Below, one piece after another: positions 9,129 to 20,283 of a stretch of DNA of 64,000 nucleotides (positions within the stretch are counted from its first letter, which is position 1; each line of letters starts with the position of its first letter). The position numbers and the translations under genes are program-made. The stretch lies in the NCBI RefSeq assembly GCF_016908375.1, contig NZ_JAFBDS010000002.1, forward strand, positions 124,001 through 188,000, in the 5' to 3' direction. The stretch is from Amphibacillus cookii (GTDB taxonomy: Bacteria > Bacillota > Bacilli > Bacillales > Amphibacillaceae). The notes below the pieces were generated by a model. The model made no database searches and was not told the origin of the DNA. It worked only from the letters and a program-made list of their open reading frames with translations.

Positions 9129-10374
9129 TTTTAAAGAGCAAACAATCGATATAAAGATTGACCAAGGAAAGATCATTGAGATTAAGGATCATATTACAGT
9201 AACTGAAGAAGATCAATTGATTCAAGCCAAAGGAAAAATGATTGCACCTGGCTTTGTTGATGTGCATGTCCATCTACGGGAACCTGGTGGAGAAGAAAAA
9301 GAGACGATTAAAACAGGGACACAAGCAGCTGCCCATGGTGGCTATACCACCATTTGTTCGATGCCAAATACAAACCCGGTTCCGGATGATAAAGAAGTGT
9401 TACAACGCATCCAAGATGTTATCAGACGTGATGCGGTTATTCATGTGTTACCATACGCCTCGATCACAACGGGTCTAAAAGGGGAGCAACTTGTAGATAT
9501 GAACGCCTTGGCAAATCAAGGAGCATTTGCTTTTACAGATGACGGTGTCGGTATTCAATCGGCCGCTGATATGATGGAAGCAATGACTCGGGCAAAGGCT
9601 GTCAACAAAGTCATTGTTGCTCATTGCGAAGATAATTCATTAATTAATAATGGAAGTGTACACCAAGGTGAAGTGAGTAAAAGGCTAGGGATTAACGGCA
9701 TTCCATCTGTTTGTGAATCAACTCAAATTGCCCGCGATGTTTTGCTAGCTGAGGCTACAGGTTGTCATTATCATGTATGCCACGTTAGCACAAAAGAATC
9801 TGTTCGAGTGATTAGAAATGCAAAGCGAGCAGGAATACAGGTGACAGCTGAAGTTAGTCCGCACCATCTCTTATTAAATGAAACCGCGATTAAGGAAGCT
9901 GATCCACAATTTAAGATGAATCCACCGTTACGAACTCAGGCTGATCAAATCGCTTTATGGGAAGGACTAGTTGATGGAACAATTGATTTTATTGCTACCG
10001 ATCATGCGCCACATACTAAATTAGAGAAACAACAGCCCATTGATAAGGCGCCTTTTGGTATCGTTGGACTTGAAACAGCTTTTGCACTTTTACACACCCA
10101 CCTTGTTCAAACAGGAAAATGTCAGATCGATCAATTAATTGACTGGTTAGCAATGAAGCCAGCAGAGGTGTTTGGTTTAAATAAAGGTAAGATTGAAGTT
10201 GGCGCTGATGCTGATCTTGTTTTAATCGATTTAGCAAAAACATGGACGATTGATGCGCAAGACTTTTATTCAAAAGGTAAAAATACCCCTTTTAATCAGT
10301 GGGAGGTAACAGGTAAGCCGATGATGACAATCGCTAATGGAACGATTGTATATGGGGAGGAGCAAATGGCATGA
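9088..10374 (+). CDS. pyrC: Dihydroorotase (class I)
   Basis: Zinc enzyme that cyclises carbamoylaspartate to dihydroorotate. The protein has 428 aa of the amidohydrolase superfamily. The metal motif HVHLREPG starts at His60. Other conserved blocks are TTICSMPNTNPVPD near 94, IVAHCEDNSLI near 177, EVSPHHLLL near 255 and DFIATDHAPHT near 300. ATG 9088 has AAGGGGAA upstream and lies inside the pyrB 3' end (41-base overlap). The stop overlaps pyrAA by ATGA. Confidence 0.98.
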   Translation: MAMIIKQCSHTLTNFKEQTIDIKIDQGKIIEIKDHITVTEEDQLIQAKGKMIAPGFVDVHVHLREPGGEEKETIKTGTQAAAHGGYTTICSMPNTNPVPDDKEVLQRIQDVIRRDAVIHVLPYASITTGLKGEQLVDMNALANQGAFAFTDDGVGIQSAADMMEAMTRAKAVNKVIVAHCEDNSLINNGSVHQGEVSKRLGINGIPSVCESTQIARDVLLAEATGCHYHVCHVSTKESVRVIRNAKRAGIQVTAEVSPHHLLLNETAIKEADPQFKMNPPLRTQADQIALWEGLVDGTIDFIATDHAPHTKLEKQQPIDKAPFGIVGLETAFALLHTHLVQTGKCQIDQLIDWLAMKPAEVFGLNKGKIEVGADADLVLIDLAKTWTIDAQDFYSKGKNTPFNQWEVTGKPMMTIANGTIVYGEEQMA

Positions 10375-11453
10375 AGAGAGACTTGATATTAGAAGACGGG
10401 ACCGTTTTTACGGGTGAGGCATTAGGTGATTTAAGTGAGAAACAAGGGGAAATTGTATTTAATACAGGCATGACAGGGTATCAAGAGATTTTATCTGATC
10501 CGTCCTATTGTGGGCAAATGGTAACGATGACTTATCCGCTAATCGGTAATTATGGTATCAATCGTGACGATTTTGAATCGATTAATCCATCCATTCATGG
10601 TTTGATTGTCAAGGAAATGTGTGATCAACCTTCAAATTTCCGCCACGAAATGCGACTAGATACTTATCTTGCTTCAAAAGGGATACCAGCTATTTCAGGA
10701 ATTGATACGCGACAATTAACTAAAAAAATTCGTCAACATGGGACGATGCGAGCGATACTTACCGGTGCTAAATCAGCACAAACAGAAGCCGTGAACTGGT
10801 CTCCGATTATTAAGGATCAAGTTAAGCGTGTGTCAACGAAGAACCCTTATGTAGTACCTGGACGAGGCTATCGTGTGGTCCTTGTCGATTTTGGTATGAA
10901 GCATGGTATTTTGAGGGATTTAACTAAACGTAATTGTCATGTAACGGTTGTCCCTTATTGGTACTCAGCACAAGATATTATGGCATTAAAACCTGATGGG
11001 CTTATGCTAACAAACGGTCCAGGAGATCCCAAACATGTGCCAGAAGCAATTAATATGATTAAAGCTATACTTGGACGTGTCCCTATTTTCGGAATTTGTC
11101 TAGGCCATCAACTTTTAGCATTAGCTTGTGGTGCCAATACAGAAAAGATGAAATTTGGCCATCGTGGTGCCAACCATCCCGTAAAAGATTTGCAATTAAA
11201 TCGGACATTTTTAACTTCACAAAATCATGGTTATGCGGTAAAGGCGAATTCACTTAACGATACCGACTTAATGTTGACACATGTAGCGATTAACGATGAG
11301 ACCGTAGAAGGTGTTAGTCATCGTTATTATTCAGCCTTTTCTGTTCAATATCATCCAGAAAGTTCACCAGGACCAGAAGATACCAGCTATTTATTTGATC
11401 AATTTATTACAGAAATTAAAGCAAATAAACAAGAAAACAAGGGGGCAATATAA
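10371..11453 (+). CDS. pyrAA: Carbamoyl-phosphate synthase, small (glutaminase) subunit
   Basis: Hydrolyses glutamine and passes ammonia to PyrAB. The protein has 360 aa. The N-terminal CPSase small domain ([29 protein letters not shown]) precedes a class I glutamine amidotransferase domain. The catalytic Cys243 lies in [12 protein letters not shown], with His328 and Glu330 in YHPESSPGP. The start overlaps pyrC (ATGA) and the stop overlaps pyrAB (TAATG), so the two subunits are translationally coupled. Confidence 0.98.
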   Translation: MKRDLILEDGTVFTGEALGDLSEKQGEIVFNTGMTGYQEILSDPSYCGQMVTMTYPLIGNYGINRDDFESINPSIHGLIVKEMCDQPSNFRHEMRLDTYLASKGIPAISGIDTRQLTKKIRQHGTMRAILTGAKSAQTEAVNWSPIIKDQVKRVSTKNPYVVPGRGYRVVLVDFGMKHGILRDLTKRNCHVTVVPYWYSAQDIMALKPDGLMLTNGPGDPKHVPEAINMIKAILGRVPIFGICLGHQLLALACGANTEKMKFGHRGANHPVKDLQLNRTFLTSQNHGYAVKANSLNDTDLMLTHVAINDETVEGVSHRYYSAFSVQYHPESSPGPEDTSYLFDQFITEIKANKQENKGAI

Positions 11454-14400
11454 TGCCTAAACGTCAAGATATAGAAAAGATTTTGGTGATTGGCTCTGGT
11501 CCTATTATTATTGGACAGGCTGCCGAATTTGATTATTCAGGAACACAAGCTTGTCAAGCGTTAAAGGAAGAAGGTTATCAAGTTGTCTTGGCGAATTCCA
11601 ATCCTGCTACAATTATGACGGATCATACCATTGCGGACACGGTATATATGGAGCCACTGACCGTAGATTTTTTAGCGAAGATTATTCGTAAAGAGCGACC
11701 AGACGCGATTCTACCTACATTAGGTGGTCAAACTGGATTGAATTTAGCAATTGCTTTACAGGATAGTGGCGTATTAGACCAATACCCTACTGAAATGTTA
11801 GGCACAAGTTTAGACGCGATTCAATTAGCTGAAGATCGTGAAAAATTTCGTCAACTGATGCATCAATTAAATGAACCGGTACCAGAAAGTGAAATTGTGA
11901 CATCAATTGATGAGGCGTTAGATTTTGCCGATCAAATTGGTTATCCACTTATTGTTCGCCCTGCATACACTTTAGGGGGTACTGGCGGTGGAATGTGCTT
12001 CAACGAAACAGATTTAAAAGAGATTACCAGAAACGGCTTGAGCTTGTCTCCAGTGGGACAATGTTTAATTGAACGTAATATTGCCGGATTTAAAGAGATT
12101 GAATATGAAGTAATGCGTGATCATAAGGATCAAGCCATAGTCGTTTGTAATATGGAAAATATTGATCCAGTTGGTATTCATACTGGTGATTCTGTTGTTG
12201 TTGCTCCTTCTCAAACATTAAGTGATCGAGAATATCAATTATTACGCAATGCATCATTAAAAATTATTCGAGCCCTTAAAATTGAGGGCGGTTGTAATGT
12301 TCAATTAGCACTTGATCCGAAAAGTTTTGACTATTACATTATTGAGGTCAATCCTCGTGTGAGTCGATCATCTGCTTTAGCTTCGAAAGCAACAGGCTAT
12401 CCGATTGCGAAAATTGCTGCAAAAATAGCTGTCGGCTTGACTTTAGATGAAATTAAAAACCCGATCACGAAAACAACGTATGCTGCTTTTGAGCCGGCGT
12501 TGGATTATGTCGTAACAAAATTTCCGCGTTTCCCATTTGATAAATTTACAGCAGGTAATCGAAGGTTAGGGACACAGATGAAAGCAACTGGTGAAGTTAT
12601 GGCGATCGGTCGAAACTTTGAAGAAGCCTTTTTAAAAGGAATTCGTTCGTTAGATTTTAATGCGGATGATTTTTATTTAAGTGAACTTACTTCAGTGTCT
12701 GACCAAGAATTAGAAGATCGAGTTGCTCAACCTGATGATCAGAGAATCTTTGTTGTTGCAGAACTATTCCGCAGAAATTATACAGTTGAAACGCTTCATC
12801 GTTTAACCCAAATTGATGGTTTCTTTTTAAATAAAATAGCTAAAATAATAGATTTTGAACAAGAACTACAAGATCATCCATTAGATAAAGCTTATTTAAA
12901 ATTCGCCAAAACAATCGGCTTCTCCGATGCGCAATTGGCTCGAATAACGGATCAATCAGAAGATCAGATTTACCAACTACGCAAAACTTACCACATTCAA
13001 CCGGTTTATAAAATGGTTGATACTTGCGCAGCGGAGTTTGAGTCTGCTACACCCTATTTTTATAGTAGCTACGAATGTGAACAAGAATCGAAGGTTTCTG
13101 ATCGGGAGAAAGTGATTGTGATCGGTTCAGGCCCAATCCGAATTGGACAAGGGATTGAATTTGATTATGCTACTGTACACTCCGTTCTCGCTTTAAAAGA
13201 ATTAGGTTATGAAGCGATTATTATGAATAGCAATCCAGAAACCGTCTCAACCGATTTTAGCGTGTCAGATAAGCTTTACTTTGAGCCCTTAACATTAGAG
13301 GACGTCATGCATGTGGTAGAGTTAGAGCAACCTTTGGGAGTCATTGTTCAGTTTGGTGGACAAACCGCTATTAATTTGGCAGAAGGGTTGCAAAGAAGAG
13401 GGGTAAAGATTTTAGGAACCTCGTTAGAAGCAATTGATCAGGCTGAAGATCGCGATAAATTTGAGCGTATGCTATCACAATTACAAATTCCACAGCCGAC
13501 AGGGGAAAGTGTCCGAGAAATTGAGCACGCAAAAGAAGTTGCTAAAAAAATTGGCTATCCGGTGCTTGTGAGGCCATCGTATGTCATCGGTGGTAGCCAA
13601 ATGGAAATTGTTTATAATGACGATGAATTACAACATTATTTGAACAAAACAACACATATTAAACGTAAACACCCGGTTCTTATTGATAAATATTTAACAG
13701 GAATCGAAGTGGAGGTCGATGCGATTAGTGATGGTGAAACAACAATCATACCAGGTATTATGGAGCATATTGAACGAGCGGGTGTGCACTCTGGGGATTC
13801 AATTGCGGTCTATCCAACGCAACGGATTGCTCCAAATATTAAACAACAATTAATTGATACAACGATTAAGATTGCAGAAACGTTAAAAATAAGAGGATTA
13901 ATTAACATTCAATTTGTTGTTCATCACAATGATGTCTATGTCTTGGAAGTTAACCCAAGAGCAAGTCGAACGATTCCTTTCCTCAGTAAAATTACGGGTG
14001 TTACGATGGCAAACTTAGCGACACGTGCGATTCTAGGTGAAAAATTGCAGGCATTAGGTTATCAAAGTGGTTTACTGCCGGAGGCGAATTATGTATCAGT
14101 AAAAGTGCCTGTCTTCTCCTTTGAAAAATTGAGAAGTGTAGATACCATGTTAGGACCTGAGATGAAATCAACCGGTGAGGCAATTGGTCGTGATAAAACA
14201 TTAGCTAAAGCCTTATTTAAAGGTTTAACTGCTTCAGGTTTAAAAATACCATTTGAAGGTGCAGTGCTGATGACCGTTGCAGATAAAGACAAGGAAGAAG
14301 CCTGCACCATTGCCCAACGTTTTCAGGAACTAGGTTTTAATATTTATGCAACGACTGGTACTGCTCAATATCTATCAAGTAAAAACGTGAATGTTCAAGA

Positions 14401-14652
14401 AGTTGGCAAAATCGGTTCAGATCAAGAGAATGTCTTATCAATCATTGAACAAAATCAAGTGCAATTTGTCGTTAACACATTAACTTCAGGTAAGAAACCA
14501 AGAAGTGACGGCTTTCGTATTCGTAGAGAAGCAGTTGAACATGGAATAGCTTGTTTGACTAGTCTTGATACAGCTACGGCTATATTAGATGTGATTGATT
14601 CGACTACATTTTCTGCGCAACCTGTTGTAGCTAATCAGGAGGTTATTCGATA

Positions 14653-14653
<1 letters not shown>
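11453..14653 (+). CDS. pyrAB: Carbamoyl-phosphate synthase, large subunit
   Basis: Makes carbamoyl phosphate from bicarbonate, ammonia and two ATP. The protein has 1066 aa and a duplicated architecture. The first half begins [20 protein letters not shown] and the second half (near residue 555) [19 protein letters not shown]. Each half has an ATP-grasp domain ([12 protein letters not shown] near 173; [15 protein letters not shown] near 710). The C-terminal ~130 residues form the MGS-like allosteric domain ([13 protein letters not shown]). It overlaps its neighbours by one base on each side (TAATG). Confidence 0.98.
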
Positions 14654-17026
<2,373 letters not shown>

Positions 17027-17043
<17 letters not shown>

Positions 17044-17647
17044 TAAAGTGATCGCCAATTTATATGAGATTGAAGCGATCCAGATTAAACCAGATCGTTC
17101 TTTCACTTGGACTTCGGGGATAAAATCGCCTATCTACTGTGATAATCGGTTAACGATGGCGTATCCGAAAGTACGTAAACAGATTACCCAAGGATTTGTT
17201 GAAAAACTCCAAAGTTACATTGAAGAAATTGATGTGATAGCAGGTTGTGCAACAGCAGGGATTCCCCATGCAGCATGGTTAGCCGATGCATTAAATATGC
17301 CATTGGCTTATGTTAGAGGTAAAGCAAAAGCACACGGTAAAGGAAATCAAATTGAAGGTGTGATCAAGCAAGGTGATAAAGTTGTGGTTATCGAAGATTT
17401 AATTTCGACAGGTGGTTCTGTTCTAGAAACAGTAAAAGCTATTGAAGCGGTTGGAGCAAAAGTGATTGGCGTGTTAGCCATATTTAGCTATGGTTTAAAT
17501 AAGTCAGTGCAAGCTTTTGATTCATTAAATATTCATTATCAGACGTTAGCTGATTTTGATTTATTAATTAAATTTTTACAAGATAATCATGAAATTACTA
17601 ATGCTGAAGCGATTGATTTACTTGAATGGCGTGATCAATTAGGTTAA
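17027..17647 (+). CDS. pyrE: Orotate phosphoribosyltransferase
   Basis: Makes OMP from orotate and PRPP. The protein has 206 aa. SPIYCDNRL near residue 32, AYVRGKAKAHGKGNQIEG near 95 (catalytic loop) and the PRPP motif VVVIEDLISTGGSVLE near 120 are visible. ATG 17027 has AAAGGAGTGG upstream and lies inside the pyrF end. It is the last gene of the pyr operon. No strong terminator follows directly; an 11-bp inverted repeat TTGTTTTCATG/CATGAAAACAA lies at 17676-17723. Confidence 0.97.
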
Positions 17648-17899
17648 TCTACTATGTTCGGATACATAGGTCAGTTGTTTTCATGTGAACAAATTGTTTT
17701 TTTATATAGACGCATGAAAACAATGTTTATATTTAATTATTTCAAGTTTATTGTATGTAGTGGGAAAATGAGGATTAGAGAGAGGCTTGTTGAAAAGAAA
17801 CAGATTAAAAAAAGAGGAACCAAGGTGAGACTCCATGAGGAAAGCATCGAGACTGCTGAAAAACTAACCCATGGAGGTATTTTATAATTAAAGTATGGT

Positions 17900-18034
17900 G
17901 TATTCCACTCCAGTTACAGACGATCGCTTTCCGCGGGCACGGCCTCAGCTAACTTCTCCTAGCCAAGAACGCGAGGAGAAGTGGATCTTCGGACGCGTGC
18001 TATTCCCGCTGGAGTCGTCGTCTTTCACTTCCGT
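17900..18034 (-). repeat. GC-rich intergenic repeat nested in the mobile element
   Basis: About 135 bp with base composition far above its surroundings. It has an internal 9-bp hairpin ACTTCTCCT (17952-17960) with AGGAGAAGT (17974-17982), and CTCCAG near the left edge mirrored by CTGGAG near the right. The style (TTTCCGCGGGCACGGCCTC, CGGACGCGTGCTATTCCCG) resembles short intergenic repeats I recall from Bacillaceae genomes; this is from memory and was not searched. It interrupts the presumed upstream region of the transposase remnant. Confidence 0.7.
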
Positions 18035-18092
18035 TTTAATCTCTTTTCTTTGGTATAATAGAAAGAGAAAGTAATAAGAAAAGAGCGGTGAA

Positions 18093-18269
18093 ATGATGTT
18101 AAAACAACAAACATCCCTTTCGTTAAGTCCTTATACGCAACTTTATGATGCGCTTACTCCAAAAGACAACTTTCTTCGTCAAATGCACGATCTTGTTGAC
18201 TTCCGTGAAAAAGAGATAAAACAGAGTCTCTATACTCTGAAAAACAAGCGTAATTTCTCACTTTTATAA
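18093..18269 (+). pseudogene. Truncated IS1182-family transposase (N-terminal remnant)
   Basis: A 58-codon frame after AGAGCGGTGAA. Residues 3-37 (LKQQTSLSLSPYTQLYDALT, then PKDNFLRQMHDLVDF) look like the N-terminus of IS1182-type transposases, which normally continue for 400 or more residues. After VDF the frame switches to an unrelated lysine-rich tail (REKEIKQSLYTLKNKRNF) and stops, as expected for an internal deletion joining near the element's right end. The catalytic DDE residues are absent. A TTGGTATAATAG promoter-like site lies at 18050-18061. Confidence 0.7.
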
Positions 18270-18352
18270 TGAGGATTACGCTCAATTTTTTATTTTATTG
18301 TTACGCGAGAAAAATAACACTTTTTCAGCAGTCTCGAAAGCATCAGTCGAAG

Positions 18353-18388
18353 AGCCACTTGAGTAGCGTTTTTTCTACTCAAGTGGCT
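18353..18388. terminator. 14-bp perfect hairpin between the mobile element and rqcH
   Basis: AGCCACTTGAGTAG (18353-18366) pairs perfectly with CTACTCAAGTGGCT (18375-18388) around an 8-base loop. No T tract follows on either strand, so it is a weak terminator at best. A second 7-bp inverted repeat, GCTACAT/ATGTAGC, lies at about 18410-18442. It may be the structured target beside which the element inserted, or the convergent pyrE/rqcH end. Confidence 0.4.
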
Positions 18389-18481
18389 GAGGGGATGCTC
18401 CAGGCTAGAGCTACATAGTTAAGGAGCTAAACCCCATGTAGCTTTTGTGCCTGCGGTGCGCCAACACGTTTGTGTATTACC

Positions 18482-20194
18482 TTATTGTTTTAATTTCTTA
18501 ATAAACTGCTGGTCTGGTGTGACAAATAATGTTTTTTGGTGATCATAAATCACATAGCCTGGTTTAGCGCCATTTGGCTTTTTTACATGACGAATTTCTG
18601 TATAATCAACAGGAACAGAAGAAGATTGACTTGCTTTACTAAATAAGGCGGCTAACTGTGCTGCTTCAGCTAAGGTGTCTTCACTAGGTGAATCGGAACG
18701 AATAACGACATGCGAGCCAGGAATATCTTTAGTATGAAGCCAGATATCTCGACGACCAGCAAGGCGCATGGTTAAATATTCATTTTGTTTATTATTTCGT
18801 CCAACTAAAATCGGTGTCCCATCTGTTGCTAAATACTGTTCTGGATCAGGTTTGCCCGTTTTTTTCTTTTGTTTACGATCGTAAACTTTCTTTTTTAAAT
18901 AGCCTTGTTCCCGAAGCTCCTCACGTATATCTTCAATGTCTTCGACGCGTGCGGTTTCAACTTGTTGGATCAACTGATCAAGATAGTCCATTTCTTGTTC
19001 AGCTTTTTTTATTTCATGCTTTAGCTTCTGTTTAGATGTTTTTAATTTCTGATATGTTTTAAAATAATGTTGTGCATTTTCACTTGGTGTTTTATTGGGG
19101 TTAAGCTCAATCGTCAATGATTGTTGATCAGGATCATAGTAATCGATCACATCGATTTGTTGATCTCCAGCTTTGACAAGATGTAAATGAGCGGTCAATA
19201 ACTCCCCTTGTTTTTGATAGAATTCAGCTCGTTCGGCCTTTTTTAATGTTTGTTTCTGTTTTTTTATCTTTCTTTTATTTTTGTCATATTCATTATTTAA
19301 GAACTTTATTAAATCCCCAGCCTGTTGCTTCACACGATCTCTTTCTGCTTTATCAGCATAGAAGTTATCGAGCATATCGCTAACGGAAGCAAACACTTTA
19401 GATTCACCATCAAACCGCTCAAGTGCAATGACGTGGAAATCCTCTTTGCCCCCATAATGAATAACAGGTGTTAGCTCATCATTGTTAATTTGTTCAATCA
19501 TTTGTTTAAAGGATTTGGCGATATGGGCAACCGTTTTAGGTTGGACTTGATTACATATCTCACTAGCTAGTAATGGTGAGATTCCCATAAATGTATTAAC
19601 AAGCTTTTGTTGATAAGAGAGGTCACCACCTGTATTTTCTAAAATGTCTTCAATCGACTGCAAATCGGTTGAGAACGGATTCTTCTTATCTTGGTCAGGC
19701 GGATAGATGTAAGTTTGTCCCGGTAGTATGGTGCGGTATCGATTTTGATTGGGGGAAATATGCTTAATGCTGTCTAGTATATGCCCTTTTTCACGGTCAA
19801 TCAAAATAATGTTGCTGTGTTTCCCCATAATCTCAACGACAAGCTTTTTACTTATGTCATCGCCAATCTCATTCTTACCCCGTACATTTATTTCAATAAT
19901 CCGCTCATTCTTGTACTGATGAATGGATTCAATAAAACTTCCAATCAGATGCTTTCTTAATAACATACAAAACATTGGCGGCTCCGCAGGATTTTGAAAG
20001 GGTTCTTCGGTTAAATGAATCCGCGAATAGCTAGGATGTGCAGATAGAAGTAAGCTGTGGTTAGAACGTTGTGCCCTAATGGTTAAAATTAACTCTGTCG
20101 CAGTAGGCTGATAGACTTTGGTTACCCGACCAGAAGTTAAAAGTTTGTTTAATTCATTTGATATCGCATGTGTTACGATGCCATCAAAAGCCAT
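18482..20194 (-). CDS. rqcH: RqcH (NEMF/Rqc2 homologue, formerly YloA/FbpA)
   Basis: Ribosome quality-control factor. Homologues bind the obstructed 50S subunit and recruit tRNA-Ala to add alanine tails to stalled chains. The protein has 570 aa. The N-terminal NFACT-N domain (MAFDGIVTHAISNEL, RIHLTEEPFQNPAEPPMFCM, LLRKHLIGSFI) precedes a helix-hairpin-helix region. A long coiled coil follows (about residues 275-420, KNKRKIKKQKQTLKKAE). The C-terminal NFACT-R domain includes RRDIWLHTKDIPGSHVVIRS near 485. It reads from the minus strand between pyrE and the Ca-ATPase gene and has a GAGGTGA ribosome site. Fibronectin-binding labels for this family are historical. Confidence 0.96.
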   Translation of the reverse strand: MAFDGIVTHAISNELNKLLTSGRVTKVYQPTATELILTIRAQRSNHSLLLSAHPSYSRIHLTEEPFQNPAEPPMFCMLLRKHLIGSFIESIHQYKNERIIEINVRGKNEIGDDISKKLVVEIMGKHSNIILIDREKGHILDSIKHISPNQNRYRTILPGQTYIYPPDQDKKNPFSTDLQSIEDILENTGGDLSYQQKLVNTFMGISPLLASEICNQVQPKTVAHIAKSFKQMIEQINNDELTPVIHYGGKEDFHVIALERFDGESKVFASVSDMLDNFYADKAERDRVKQQAGDLIKFLNNEYDKNKRKIKKQKQTLKKAERAEFYQKQGELLTAHLHLVKAGDQQIDVIDYYDPDQQSLTIELNPNKTPSENAQHYFKTYQKLKTSKQKLKHEIKKAEQEMDYLDQLIQQVETARVEDIEDIREELREQGYLKKKVYDRKQKKKTGKPDPEQYLATDGTPILVGRNNKQNEYLTMRLAGRRDIWLHTKDIPGSHVVIRSDSPSEDTLAEAAQLAALFSKASQSSSVPVDYTEIRHVKKPNGAKPGYVIYDHQKTLFVTPDQQFIKKLKQ

Positions 20195-20214
20195 AATATC
20201 ACCTCATTCTTAAC

Positions 20215-20223
20215 ATTATAGCA
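20215..20223 (-). promoter_or_regulatory. Extended -10 promoter candidate for rqcH
   Basis: Minus-strand TGCTATAAT (extended -10) lies 21 bases before the rqcH ATG. The -35 region is weak. Confidence 0.5.
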
Positions 20224-20283
20224 TGTTTTTACTTGCAGATGCATATCAATCAGTACGAGTGAACAATGATGGAGGAATGCTAG

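Larger units (their letters stand above)
17848..18336 (+). mobile_element. 489-bp non-autonomous element with 16-bp terminal inverted repeats
   Basis: CGAGACTGCTGAAAAA at 17848-17863 is repeated perfectly inverted at 18321-18336. The direct repeat AAAGCAT flanks both ends (17841-17847 and 18337-18343), a 7-bp target duplication. Inside lie a short transposase-start remnant (18093-18269) and a GC-rich repeat (17900-18034). There is no full transposase, so it must have been moved in trans or is a deleted insertion sequence. The internal remnant points to the IS1182 family. It sits between pyrE and rqcH. Confidence 0.85.

Noticed and set aside
17654-17887. A 77-codon open frame after pyrE
   Set aside because: No ribosome site, no recognisable family, low-complexity composition, and it runs across the left end of the mobile element.
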